From: Liopterus haemorrhoidalis
Taxonomy: Eukaryota; Arthropoda; Insecta; Coleoptera; Dytiscidae
Direction: 5' to 3'
NCBI GenBank assembly: GCA_963971575.1
Contig: OZ020622.1
Location: forward strand, 16,246,879-16,310,878
Length of the DNA: 64,000 nucleotides
This document shows, one piece after another, positions 34,404 to 45,865 of this stretch. A program made the position numbers and the translations under genes. The notes under the pieces were generated by a model that was not told where the DNA came from, made no database searches, and saw only the letters and a list, made by a program, of their open reading frames with translations. The first letter of the stretch is position 1, and each line of letters begins with the position of its first letter.

Positions 34404-34702
34404 CAGGGCAGCCCTGACCAAAGGTCTAAATGGGCTACAGCCCCAAGGCGTAAGCCTTCTGGGGCGGCATTTTTATTGGTGTTATGTACAGAACGGGTTG
34501 GCGAATTCGGAGAGGTGAGACCCTGTTTTTTTCTTCACTTGGATTTGAGAAATTCAAAACCTTTGTTTTTTGTTTAATCAATTTACTTTATTTGCCAAGG
34601 GCGCCAAAAACATTGCTACGGTTCTGGTTATGTATTTTCTTATGAAGAGGGGCGCATTATTTTTAGTAGCCCACGGGCGCCGAATATCTTAGAACGGCCC
34701 TG
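34404..34702. mobile_element. 299-bp hAT MITE
   Basis: CAGGGCAGCCCTGACC and TAGAACGGCCCTG, flanked by perfect AGCGAACC (34396-34403, 34703-34710). It contains GAGGTGAGACCCTGTTTTTT and GCCAAGGGCGCCAAAAACAT, shared with the CAGAGCCG group. Confidence 0.85.
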
Positions 34703-34710
34703 AGCGAACC

Positions 34711-35289
34711 TACCTGTTACACAAATTCGGTGAATCATAAAATCTAAACAATTCGGGGAAACACCTGGAACTTTTTTTGGGTAAATCCCACTCCTATGTG
34801 TTATTGTTTAAAATCAGTTATAGTCCGTCGAAGCAAACAAAGTCCCTGGGTAGGCGTGTCTTAGCGCTCTATGCGTTCTCAAGTACACTCGGCATATTAC
34901 ACTCGCGCGAAATTCTATATATGTGTGAACTATTATATATAAATATTAATAATAGTTATAAATACAAATCAATTTTGAGTTATAAATTTAAATCAACTTT
35001 AATTATATCAAACACAAATACTAAAGCACAAGTTATACAAATAAAGCGTAAAATCAGTACTTATCAGTTCTGTCAGACTATACACATTCCTTAAGGTAGT
35101 TCCTAATTGGTCAGATGGAAACCCGCCTAAAAATTTTCAAATTAGTTCACTTATTTTCCGGGGTTCTTGTTTGCTTCGTGGTACTATAGTCACTGAACAT
35201 TAAGCAGTAAACATGGAGTGGTGTGATAAAGAAAATCTTATCGATTTAATTGCATTACCTACATAACGTTGGGAAGACGCTGTGAGACA
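34711..35289. other. No secure gene; possible MADF start
   Basis: An ATG at 35213 opens MEWCDKENLIDLIALPT then stop, resembling the first residues of the Harbinger MADF protein at 25457. No Harbinger ends were found around it. Confidence 0.3.
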
Positions 35290-35299
35290 TTTTTAATAT

Positions 35300-35566
35300 T
35301 TTAAAATCTTTGGGTGTTACCCAGCACACCTATACAAGATGGGCATAATTGAGTCGCCAGTATGCGACTGTGACTATGAGTCTGATGCAACTATGGAACA
35401 CATCATATTTGACTGCCTACACTGCACAGACGAAAGACGCGACTACATACAGGAATTATCAATAAACAGAATAAACGTTCCTACAACAATGACGGAGTTA
35501 TGCAGAAACGAAAAAATTTACAAATACGTAATAAAATTTCTCAACAACATAAAGCTAGACATTTAA
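35300..35566 (+). pseudogene. Jockey/R1-type non-LTR C-terminal knuckle
   Basis: GIIESPVCDCDYESDATMEH then IIFDCLHCTDERRDYIQEL carries the C-x-C ... H-x(4)-C arrangement of the C-terminal zinc knuckle of Jockey/R1-type retrotransposons. TQHTYTR precedes it in another frame. No RT is left. Confidence 0.6.
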
Positions 35567-35759
35567 AACTGTTCTTAGAATTAACTGTACATCTCTACTG
35601 TCTTCACTTCCGATGGTCTGATTCCAGTTTGTATAAATCCCGCAGAGACGGACCCCTCTGCACTATACTTTCCTTCTTGTGTACTCGTGTTATCCTGAGT
35701 TAGAAAATATTGAACTAATACCATGTCTGGCTCATTGTTCTAGTTAACAAAGGCCGTTA

Positions 35760-36490
35760 AAAAAAATTTTAAAAAAATCTTTGGGTATCAATCGCCAGTT
35801 TGTGTATCGCACTATTAATCTGTTCAAGGATACTCAAGGTCTTGAAGATCAGCAAAGAAGTGGTCGCCCGCGAACTGTACGACCTCCAGCAGGGATCAAA
35901 GCCGTGAGTAACAGAATTCGGAAAAATCAACTCCGTAAACAAAATATATGTCCAGAGAGATGCGTATTTCCACACTAAGTGTGGGAGTATGTCCCGGGTT
36001 ATCAAATAAGACCTAAAGATGAAGGTTACCGAAGAAGCACTGGACACTTGCTTACTCCATCTCTAAGGGATATCAGGAACACCAGAGCTAAACTGATTCA
36101 CTTATATGCAGACAACCTGCATCGCAAAATTCGTTTTTACGATGAAATACATCGAAGAAAATTTTAATGAATAAAATGATCGGGTTTATGATCATAGCTC
36201 TCGGAAGGCGGCTATCCAAGTCCACACAGCAATAGCTGGAAACTCACACACCGGAGTTCATTAGAGCTGCAGATTGTCCTGGAAACCTAGATTTAAATTC
36301 TCTGGACTACAAATTGTCGTCAGAGTTGGAGGACATGGCCAGTAGCAGACGACATCCAAATTTGGAGCGTCTGAAGCAATCGTTGAAGAAAGCAGTGGCC
36401 AATTTTCCAATGGATATGCGTACTGCCATTGATGATTGGCCCTCAAGTTTAAAGAGCTGTGTGAAGGCGAAGGGAGGGCTTTTTGAATAA
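35760..36490 (+). pseudogene. Tc1/mariner-superfamily transposase remnant
   Basis: GINRQFVYRTINLFKDTQGL with DQQRSGRPRTVRPPA is a paired-like HTH; YRRSTGHLLTPSLRDIRNTR follows after a frameshift, then a first-aspartate-like FYDEIHRRKF. About 100 residues are missing, then FIRAADCPGNLDLNSLDYKL carries the last catalytic Asp, and the frame runs to WPSSLKSCVKAKGGLFE-stop (36490). Several stops and shifts make it dead. The exact Tc1/mariner clade is uncertain. Confidence 0.8.
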
Positions 36491-36589
36491 GACTTTTGTT
36501 TTCCTGGGCGGTCGCTATTATTTTAAATCCAAAATTTTTAGGGCATTTTCTTATTTCAGTTTTATTTTGACGGTCGCAATTCGCGAATA

Positions 36590-37830
36590 TAATAGAATTT
36601 CACGCGTACTCGATAGCTGTATTCGTCAAGAACAACAGGGTTTCGGCCTAGCATGTCTTGCATAGACCACATTAATACTTTACGTATTGGCATCGAACAG
36701 TCAATCGAGTGGAGAACTGGTCTGTACCTTGTTTTCATAGATTTCCAGAAAGCATTTGACCGTCTATCTCACGATGCAATTTGGAGAGCTCTACGAAAAA
36801 GAAGAATTCCACCTAAGATCATAAAACTCATCCAACTCCTTTATCAGGATGCCACCTGCGAAATCCTGCACAAAGGCGTTCTCAGCGACCCCATTCCTGT
36901 TGGCGCTGGCATTAAGCAAGGATGTACTCTGTCGCCCATCCTCTTTAACATCGTCCTAGATGATGTATTGAGAAGGAGTATCGGAACTGGAGACGGAATT
37001 CGCTGGACTATAACTTCCCACCTGGCAGATCTGGAGTATGCAGATGACATTTGCCTTCTGTCTCACACCTTCGACAGCATGATTACTATGCTACATTCTC
37101 TCGTAAAGGAGGCGCAATCGGTAGGCCTCGCAACCAGTATTAAGAAGACGAAATCCATGCAATTAGGCTCCACTCAACAAGACAAGTTCCGCATTAACGA
37201 TCACCTCATTGAAGACGTCGAAATTTTTACTTACCTCGGAAGTATTGTCTCATACAAATCTGGAGGCACCGAAGAGGATGTTAAAATGAGAATTAATGAA
37301 GCTAGGCATGCTTTCAGTATGCTGAAAAATGTTTGGAACTCTTCGCAGTATGCCAAGTCCACAAAAATTAGAATATTTAATTCTAATATCATGCCGGTTC
37401 TATTATACGGCTGTGAGACTTGGAACACTTCTAGAACCATTATCCATCGTCTTCAAGTGTTCGTTAATTCTTGCTTGCGTAGAATATTACGCATATTTTG
37501 GCCTGACGTTATTACCAACGCTCGACTTTGGGAGAGAACCTACCAAAGCCCCATATTGATAAAACAGCGGAAGTGGAGATGGATAGGCCATACCTTAAGG
37601 AACAACCCTTTGTCCATCAGTAAAACGGCTCTTGATTGGAACCCACAAGGGAGCCGTAGATGTGGCAGACCAACGAACACATGGCGTAGACTAACCATGA
37701 AGCCAGCGAAAGCGGCAAAACATGGAGGGAGCTAAAATATCTAGCGCAAGACAGATCCAAATGGCGGGTTTTTTGAGGCCCTATGCTTCGCATAGGAGCG
37801 ACAGGAACCTTATATATATATATATAATTC
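36590..37830 (+). mobile_element. RTE-like non-LTR retrotransposon, 5-prime truncated
   Basis: The RT ORF is followed by a short 3-prime untranslated region (GAGGCCCTATGCTTCGCAT, GAGCGACAGGAACC) and a TA-dinucleotide tail at 37811-37828. No endonuclease domain is present upstream, so the copy is truncated. Confidence 0.75.
36653..37735 (+). pseudogene. RTE-like reverse transcriptase, long open fragment
   Basis: 360 codons are open. Blocks in order: SCIDHINTLR and YLVFIDFQKAFDRL (catalytic Asp, about residue 30), AGIKQGCTLSPILFNIVLDD (about 83-102), EYADDICLLS with the YADD pair (about 128-137), GLATSIKKTKSM, FTYLGSIVS, then VLLYGCETW, LRRILRIFWPD, KWRWIGHTLRN and RRCGRPTNTWRR. The preceding residues (VLDSCIRQEQQGF) are in another frame at 36600-36650, and after 37700 the terminal WRELKYLAQDRSKWR is shifted. 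The first Met is therefore not a real start. Possibly a recent insertion because the RT itself is uninterrupted. Confidence 0.85.
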
Positions 37831-39619
37831 GCGAATATCTTTTCACAATTTAATCTTGACGTAATAGTTTGGTGTGAAATCTTTTTCGGATGGAAGCAAG
37901 GTGAACGGATAAAGCAAGAGAAGAAGTCGAAAGAACCACTAAAGTAAAAATATTAAGAGCTCTTTTTAAGATCCAACAACTACCTCTCATATCTTTATCA
38001 CCGGAAATCTAAGTAAATTCTAAAAATTCTCAAAATATTTTTATCAATTTAAGAATTTCCACGGATGTGTGAGATAAGATAAACTCCAATAAAAAAAAAG
38101 CAATTTCCTTGTAATATTTTTCAAACTAATAATACTTATATTGAACTAGATGACGTGCCCATACTTCGTACGGGTTTTGTTACATACATTTTTGAGTTGT
38201 AAGTTGATAAGTACTTATGATAACTGAGATATTTCAAGTGTAATATAGCGCTCCCCATGCCCCTAAATATTAATCTTATTAAAAACTACATTAAACAGAA
38301 AATAATCTTCATTGTAAACGACTTTTCTTGTATATATTTTGCTATTAAGACGATGAGCTACCCAGTTCTACAGCTACAAAGTTATGTCAAATAAGGTATT
38401 TTGTGTGTCTCTCTTGAGCTCAACGCTCCCCATAGCACCCCCAAATATTAATTTTATTAAAAACTACATTTAACAGAAAATAATTTAAAACACATTTTTT
38501 ATATATACATATTTTTGCTGTTAAGTAAATAATAAGTGAGACATAAGTAAAGATATAATTGTATAATTATATAAGTAGTAAACATATATTGTACCCCTTT
38601 AGAATAATAACAATTTATGCACGAAGGGTGTTACTAAGATGATTACGCCCAGAGAGTGACGTAATACAGCCCAGAGGGCTTTGGCCCGAGGGATAGATGT
38701 CGCTCGATGGGCGTAATCATCCAGTAACGTTAATGGTGCATACAAGATTTAATTTTTCACTTCACATAAAATAAAAAGTAAAAATTAACTGGCAAAAAAA
38801 CAAATGATTTTGTTTAATCATTACATTGTCAGAATTAATTATCTCCACCACCATTATAGAATTTACCAATTCTAAAACCAATTTTGACTACAGAAAGTTA
38901 ATAATACAAGAATTGGAATGTTATTTTAAAGCACTTATCTTCTTATGCAATTTGCTTGTATTTCATTCCATCACTTGTTATGGAATAACTATTCCATGCT
39001 GGTTGTCATTTGTTTTGTAGGGTTACATTAAAATATATGCAATGTTTACATTAAATGCAACATAATTTCCTAAAAGATACTAAAATAGTGGCCGATGTGC
39101 GGCAAATTAAATTAAAATAAACAAATAATAAATAAAAAAATAAGTTTAATTAAATGATTTGTTATGTAATATAAATTATTTGTTAAGATAAAATGTTTTG
39201 TTAAAATAATTATTTGTTTTTTTTTTCTGGTGGTCGTGGAGAAAATAGGGTCTGTGACTCGGTTGGAAGAGAAAATTCGATGCTCGTGGTTCCTCACGCT
39301 CGCCTGCGACTCGCGCTCGGAATGTTCCACTCGCATCAAATTTTCTCATTCCAACCTTGTTACAGAATATACTATTACAATCACAATGAATATTCAAGAA
39401 TCACCCGAATACATCGAGAAAAATTAACAAAAAGCAACAGAAAGTTTATTACAACTTAAATCTAAACAGAAATATAAAATAGAATACGAAACCTTTAGAA
39501 TATGGCAATCAAAAAATAAGGTACCAGCCGTAAATGAGACTGATATATGTTGAGAGCGTAATGAGAGCGCGTTATGGATTCATAATGCTCTGTGTTTGAA
39601 TCCTGTTTTTACACTAATA
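37831..39619. other. No gene; local repeats
   Basis: 38250-38520 contains a tandem pair of a roughly 190-bp unit (GCTCCCCATGCCCCTAAATA / GCTCCCCATAGCACCCCCAA, each with TTATTAAAAACTACATT). 38638-38722 has GATGATTACGCCCA and its inverse TGGGCGTAATCATC. 39230-39350 is locally G+C-rich but shows no conserved frame. Confidence 0.45.
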
Positions 39620-40217
39620 CCCTTTTCACACTAGAACTTTAAGACGAGTGAACTTAAAGTTCACCGATGTTTAACATCGGTATGCTTTCACACTTGATGT
39701 TTAAATCTCTGGTGCTGTCATCAGCTACAGTAATTTTGTCCTTAAATTACCGTTATGAAATTACCAGTTTTGAACTGTCTGCGCAGACGCACATTTTAAA
39801 TTATTATAAACAAATAAGGATATTTCATTTCATTCTACAATAAAGACACTACAATAAAGAATATATTACACCTGTATTAACATGTAAGTCGATACATTTT
39901 ATCTCAATTATTGTAGCTCTGTATTTTATTAAACACATTATTAAAATAAATAATTTTATTATAACAATAAGTATAAACTTCTTATAACGTCGATATAATA
40001 CAGTATTCTTGTTTATGATAATATAAAATGTTGACAGCACAAATTCAAGGAGTATTTTTTTATAATAGAAATTAAGTTGGCAATGCGGACGAAGTTTAAG
40101 ACGCAGATCTCTGTCTTAAACATCGCTTGTGTTTAGACGAGGCCGTACGGTTTCACATTAGCGTTTAAAGATACATTCACTTTAACATCCGATTTTAAAG
40201 TTCTAGTGTGAAAAGGG
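39620..40217. mobile_element. 598-bp MITE with CCCTTTTCACACTAGAAC ends
   Basis: CCCTTTTCACACTAGAACTT at left and AAGTTCTAGTGTGAAAAGGG at right are perfect inverted ends; TA flanks both. The interior also has TTCACCGATGTTTAACATCG and a CTTTCACACTTGATG echo of the terminus. It is noncoding. Confidence 0.8.
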
Positions 40218-40572
40218 TATTAGATGGAGAATTAACGTTAATAAGGACTAAATTCCGACAAGAAATAGAGATAAAATTACCGAATTTGTCGACGTACAAC
40301 GCACCCAATTTGAGAGGCATTTATTTCGTAAAAAAAAATATTTGTTTGTAAAACTTTAAATTTTGGAGCGTAAAACAAACCTTAATTTCAAGAAAAAACT
40401 GATGTACATCGTGAATTTTTTCACATTTCAGTAATTAGTAAATGAAAATGGCAAGAAATGCCGGCAACTTCAATTTTATCAGAAGAATTTTTTGTGGTAA
40501 AAACAACGTTCGATATATGTAATTCAAAACGTGATTGTCTCACAAAATTAAAAATTGAGATATTGGTATCAA
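40218..40572. other. No gene seen
   Basis: A+T-rich; a weak R1-like start (TGATGTACATCGTGAATTTT) at 40,400 only. Confidence 0.4.
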
Positions 40573-41876
40573 CAGTGCCATAGCAATGGTTTTAGCGTCC
40601 TTGGCAAATAAATTAATTTAAGATAAAATAGTGCATGTTATAAATCATTTTTCAATTTTGACTAATAATGACAAAAAAAGAATGACACCTCTCAAATACA
40701 AAAGTGATGACATAAAAAAATTGATGTGAAGTGTGAATTTTCACACATTTCAGGGTTTTGCAGGTATTTAATAACTGAATGATGATTATTTGGGATGCCA
40801 AAACAAATTTTATGTCAAAATATTTTTTTATGAATTTTAATTCGAATGCCTAATACCATTATTTAAGTTTCTAAATATGTGCAGTATTTTTTTTACATAG
40901 CAAGGTTCATTAAGATTTTGAAAATTGCGCCTATGGCTTCTATTGGTTGCTTAAATCATTAGCCCCGCCCTCTGATTTCGTATACATCAAACAGAATTAA
41001 ATTACAATTTCAACACTTCCCACTGGTTATTAAATTTACGCTTTTAAAAATTAAATGCAATATTTACCAAAATATAACTAGAATTTTGACAAAATAATTT
41101 AAACAAAAGAAAACTGCAAAAAAAAAAATTAAATTGACAGGATTCGAACTCTAGTTTGCAAGTTACCTGTTTGAAAAAATAGAAAACCAGTGACTAAACG
41201 CACATAGCTATGAGCGCTGACGTATGAACTTGGTTACATAGCGAATTAAATATTTAACATATTTTGGTTAAAAACACAAAAAATGCATTATTTTCCGAAA
41301 ACATAATCTGATCAAAAATTCCTGTTGTACTATTCCGGTCTACACCAATATACATTACTTAGAATTTTTTCAGATTTTTAGTTTAAACCATCTGGGCTAC
41401 AGGGTGTGGGACAAAAATTTTTTTGCACAATTTTGACAAAAATCGCATCAAAGTAATTTATTTTGCAAAAATAAAATTTTGATCGTTAATCCACGTACTA
41501 AGGGCTTTTATTTGATACCCTAGTCAGAATTTAAAAAAAAATATTTTTTTTTTTTCGTTGAGCACATATTTGTTTATATTTTTAGGGGGATATGTTTTTT
41601 AGATGTTTTAGTATTTTTCGTGCGGGTCAAAAAGTTGTACAAGCATGCCAAATTTCAACTCTCTAGGTTTAGCCGTTTGGCTACAATTTTTACCCAACAG
41701 ACAGACAGACAGACAGACAGACGACAAAATGACGGTATAAGGGTTTTTTGGTCATACCTACAAAACCCTAAAAAAGGTCTTCACCTCCTAAATACAAAGT
41801 GATGATCAAAAACAAAGATATTCAAACGATGGCGCCCCTGGCAGTTGCACAATGCCAGGCCGTTACTACGCCTCTG
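40573..41876. mobile_element. hAT element split by R1 copy 3
   Basis: CAGTGCCATAGCAATGG and CGTTACTACGCCTCTG with perfect GGTATCAA duplications (40565-40572, 41877-41884). It is the same family as 14629-15121; remnants of the minisatellite lie at 40670-40715 and 41765-41830, either side of an R1 insertion. Confidence 0.88.
40717..41765. repeat. Dispersed repeat R1, copy 3
   Basis: Starts TTGATGTGAAGTGTGAATTT, includes the site CCAAAATATAACTAGAATTT that is occupied by the MITE in copy 1, a diverged tRNA-like cassette with GGATTCGAACTC at 41150, and ends after a CAGA tract (41697-41720) and GGTCATACCTACAAAACCCT. Noncoding. Confidence 0.65.
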
Positions 41877-41884
41877 GGTATCAA

Positions 41885-42524
41885 TGTATTCCTCTTTGTT
41901 AAATGAATAAAATATTGTAAAATCATTAAATGCATCTAAAACGTGTTTGTACTATCTAAAACGCGCAAACAAGAACAAGGAAAAATTAAAGAAATTTAAG
42001 AAATTAGTTTATTTATATTTTTATTTTTCTATGAACTTATAAAATGGTACAAAGGATTGATCTACGATCTTTCATTTATAGAAACTGCAGTCAGCATGTT
42101 TAATAAAACAATTTGTGAAACTATACCAAGTGCATCATTTAAAAACCGTTTACCTATATTCGAGTTTCACCAAGTAAAACTATCAACTATTCAATACATA
42201 ATAAAAGTTCCTCAATAAAAGGTTTTATGTCATTAATTGAATAATAAATTGTGTTTTGCATATTTAAAAAATAAATAAATAATAACATTTAAAAAAGAGA
42301 AGAAATAAAATAATGTAAACCTATTTTTGTTAATAAAAATTCATTCAAATCAGATTTTATACTGGTTTCGTAAATTTAAACTATCATTTGCCCATTAAGT
42401 TCATTCAAAATGTGATTTGTTCAAATTTAAATAATCGATTTATCGTATTTTTGCTCATTAAAAGTTTAATGACTTGACTGAATTCAATGTTTGGGACCTT
42501 AGAAATAACTGGGTCGAAACATTA
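41885..42524. other. No gene seen
   Basis: Very A+T-rich, without recognised repeats or coding signals. Confidence 0.4.
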
Positions 42525-43339
42525 CACTCTAAAAAACGTAGTGTTTAAGGGACTTAACGGTACACTAAAAATTGAACTTTAAGTACTATGAAGTCCCTCG
42601 TTTTCCGTGTTAATAATTTACACTTCTTTTTTAGTTAAATTCAGTGTTTTTACACTTACATTATGGTTAAATTATAATAATAGAAAATGAATAGTGTTAA
42701 AGTAGTGTTAATTTTAACACTGAAAAAATATTTTATTCATAAAAATAACACTATCTGAATAAATGAAGATTTACATTGATTTGGTTAAAAATAATGAACT
42801 TTTTACTTTTTACCGACCGCCAACATAAATAAAGAAGGTATTGTGATCATACCGATTTTGGCATTTCGAGATTTCGATGGGTCTCCACGAATTAAGGTCC
42901 CTACATAATGTTTTGACTATTTTTAGCATGATGTCTGTTCGGTCCGTGTACACGTGCAGAGCAAATTCAACTAAAATGATTTTTATGAAACTTCATATTT
43001 AAGCTTTTGACATCAATGGCACGAATTGATCAACTTTTGGTAAAAATCGGTTAACTAGAAATGGGATTTTACTCATGTCGGTTTTAAAATTTTTGAGAAT
43101 ATTTCACAGCAGAGAAATATTTCGAAAAAAATTATTTAACAAAATTTGCTATAAAAGCAATAACTAACAACTTTTATTTGAGACATTTTTTGATAAAGCA
43201 GCATAAATTAAACAAGTGCTTTGTGATGGCGGTCGGTCCTGTGGTGGCCACAGCTGATTTTTTTAAATGAAAATTTAACACTAAAATTTTAACCAAACTG
43301 AGAATGAACTTTTACACTTATGAATTTTTGGCTGTGTAG
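42525..43339. mobile_element. Probable MITE split by a HINE-like repeat
   Basis: ACACTCTAAAAAACGTAGTG at left and CACTTATGAATTTTTGGCTGTGT at right form imperfect inverted ends, and AGTGTTAA-type words fill both halves. The HINE-like copy at 42812-43258 interrupts it. Confidence 0.45.
42812..43258 (+). mobile_element. DINE-1/HINE-like repeat, shorter copy
   Basis: TTTTTACCGACCGCCAACAT at left and GGTCCTGTGGTGGCCACAG CTGA at right match the 2565 copy; the microsatellite core is almost lost (ATGTCTGTTCGGTCCG only). Confidence 0.65.
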
Positions 43340-43366
43340 GTTCCTAACTGAGGTAAACAAGATTAT

Positions 43367-43537
43367 ACTGTATTTTTCGGACTATAAGACGCACCTTTTT
43401 ACATAGAAAAATGGACTCAAATTTTGGGTGCGTCTTATGGTCCGAAGGTAACATTAAAATATATTTTTCTAAAAATCATCTTATAAATTTGAGGTGCGTC
43501 TTATCGTCCGGTGCGTCTTATAGTCCGAAAAATACGG
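43367..43537. mobile_element. 171-bp Tc1/mariner-type MITE
   Basis: CTGTATTTTTCGGACTATAA GACGCACC at left is inverted at right with one difference (CCGTATTTTT); TA at both flanks. Extra internal GTGCGTCTTAT words. Confidence 0.85.
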
Positions 43538-43736
43538 TAATACTTTTTGCAATTAACTCAAAATTGCATTACTATCACAAATCACTTTTTTGTTACGTCC
43601 TCATATATTTTAGAGTCGCAAATAGTCATCCTTGCTGTGCGAGAAAATTTTTAACTGATTGACTAGCATATATTTTAGTTTTCGGAGTAATCGCGAAGCG
43701 GCTTTAGATAATTTTTTGAGGAAAAGTGCGTCTTAA

Positions 43737-44122
43737 CCGCTTAAGGACTACGCCCGAGCATACTCGGGCGGCTATTATGTGCGAAAATTCCCACACCCGA
43801 GATAACTCGGGCAAGCTTTACCTACAGAAAAGATCACTCCCGAATGTACTCGGGCGAAAATAAATACGATTCATGGTATGTGGAAGCGAGACAAAAGACA
43901 GCTACGATGATTCAAACGAGGTACGAGAGAAAATGAATATTTTTTTTATGAATTTCTTTTATTTCTCGACCCACACTATGCACCATAATATCAACTTTCA
44001 ATCCCATTTTGGGCCCGAAATGGCTTTTATGAAGGATATATAGGTTTAGTAAAGAAAATTCATTCATAAAAAAAATTGTGTTTTTTTTCCGTTTTTTAAT
44101 TTTTTAATGATTACTGAAGGAG
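43737..44122. mobile_element. TTAA-flanked element with CCCGAG palindromes
   Basis: TTAA lies at 43733-43736 and 44123-44126. Ends CCGCTTAAGGACT and, inverted, CTCCTTCAGTAAT are only loosely similar. Three palindromes of the type GCCCGAGCATACTCGGGC occur at about 43752, 43792 and 43836. A piggyBac-type MITE is the best guess. Confidence 0.5.
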
Positions 44123-44138
44123 TTAACAACCGCAAGTA

Positions 44139-44457
44139 CAGGCTATTTCAAACGTTTAGGCGGAACTAACTGGAATTTTCATTTTTGTAAGGTGTCATGA
44201 GCAGAGACGGATTAAGCGATGGGCGGACTGGGCGGCCGCCCGGGGCTCACGAATCCGGGGGCCCACCGAGGCCAATATTTAAAAATATACAAAAATATTT
44301 ACCGCCCAGGCCCCCAAGCAACTTAATCCACTTGTCATGAGCACTTCTCTTAAGGTTTGAAGTAGGTTTTTTGAACAAAATTATCAAAAGCCTCACTTAA
44401 ACTGTAAAAGTAACTAGAATTGAAAATCTATTCCGCCTAAACCAAAGAAACAAACTT
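44139..44457. mobile_element. 182-bp MITE split by a small hAT
   Basis: CAGGCTATTTCAAACGTTTA and CCAAAGAAACAAACTT with TA flanks; interrupted at 44208-44334. Confidence 0.75.
44208..44334. mobile_element. 127-bp hAT MITE inside the 182-bp MITE
   Basis: AGAGACGGATTAAG and CTTAATCCACTTG are approximate inverse ends, with TCATGAGC on both sides (44200-44207, 44335-44342), a word single-copy in unoccupied MITEs. Confidence 0.75.
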
Positions 44458-45023
44458 TATGATAAAAATTCATACATTTTTCAAATTATCAATTGTTTTG
44501 CAACTAAGTTTATGTAAATTTCTAATTTTTTAAATAAATTTTACTTATCATTAAATAAATACCTGTTCATTTTTTGTTATAATCCAAGTCATACACAATA
44601 AATTTAGAGCACTATAACCCGCGAACGTGTGATAAGCGACTTAATTCTGAACATGTGGTGTTTGGCAGGTCTCGCATACACTGACTGTCACCGCTGACTC
44701 GTACTTGCCAGGAGATTGCGCCGTGTATCAATCATATGATAACGCTAGGGTTGGATAGAATTTTTTATCAAAAAAGAGGGGGAAATGTGCAAAGAAATGA
44801 TAACATTGAACATTTAGGCGTATAGTTAATATAATTTTCGGAAATTCGGGTTTCCTTTCGCAGAAGTGTCCATGTTATATTAATGAAATTTTCTGTGTGT
44901 TTAGGGAGTATTTGTGAATCTAATTGGGGTAAAATATTTGCATTTAATGAAAGTAATTATTAAAAAATTGAAGTGAAGTGTGAATTTTCACACATTTCAG
45001 GGTTTTGTAGGTATTTAATAAGT
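44458..45023. other. No gene; partial R1
   Basis: 44,965-45,020 is the start of an R1-like repeat (TTGAAGTGAAGTGTGAATTT) into which the next hAT is inserted. Confidence 0.4.
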
Positions 45024-45345
45024 TAGGGTGACCATTTTCTTGAGGGCAATGCGGGACGGAGCAAAAAAAAGGTCGTCACTTCCCAAATTTAAAAAAAGGT
45101 CCTCACCTCCTAAATCCAAGTGAAGAGCAAAAAAAAAGGTCCTCAGCTCCCAAATCCAACTGAAAAGCAAAAAAAAGGTCCTCACTTCCCAAATATAAGT
45201 AAAGAGCAAAAAAAGGTCCTCACCTCTCCAAATACAAGTCAAGTGCACAAAAGTTAAAATTAAAAATGCGGAACATGTCTTAAGGCGGGACACCGAATCA
45301 AAATGCGGGACTGTCCCGCGAAATGCGGGACGAATGGTTACCCTA
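45024..45345. mobile_element. hAT with TAGGGTGACC ends and minisatellite
   Basis: TAGGGTGACCATTTTCTTGA and GAATGGTTACCCTA, with perfect TAATAAGT duplications (45016-45023, 45346-45353). GCGGGAC words flank the core on both sides. The core (45055-45240) is five units of the AGGTCCTCACCTCCCAAAT / AAGTGAAGAGCAAAAAAA minisatellite also found in CAGAGCCG-type hATs. Confidence 0.92.
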
Positions 45346-45353
45346 TAATAAGT

Positions 45354-45865
45354 GTAAGAAGCCAATATAATACTGGATGTCTAGGTATATTTATCACATC
45401 TAAATCAACAGTTTTCTTGATAATCACTTTTATTCGTTATTTGAGAACTAAGAGCTTCCATTTAATTTTTTTAAACAAAATTTAATTACATGCCAAATAT
45501 CCCGGCGTTTTTTCTGAGTTTGTTTCGTAATCAAGTCTTCCTTAGATTAATAAGAAATATTTTACAATATAGAGTGTAGTGTGGTGTGAGTAATTCAGTT
45601 CCCAACTATTAAAACAAATATATATATTTTTTTAAATTTTTAATATCAAAAAAATACACGCACTATCTTAGCTATAAATACAAAAAATCCACTACATTAC
45701 TAGCCATAATCTAACCATGAATTCAAAAAAAAAAAAAATTTTGTCAAAAACTGCCATATTTTTCAAAAACACAATCTGATCAAAAATTCCTCTCGTACGT
45801 TTCCAGCTCAGATCAATATACATTACCTATAATTTTTTTAAAAGTTAGTTTAACCCCTTTAGGTA
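45354..45865. other. No gene; R1-like remainder
   Basis: 45,750-45,840 repeats the R1 flank (ATCTGATCAAAAATTCCTCT). No coding signal. Confidence 0.4.

Noticed and set aside
39214..39459. Overlapping frames on both strands in a G+C-rich patch
   Set aside because: Mutually exclusive frames with no family resemblance; base composition explains the openness.
41690..41722. CRISPR-like or coding repeat at the CAGA tract
   Set aside because: A simple tetranucleotide microsatellite without spacers.
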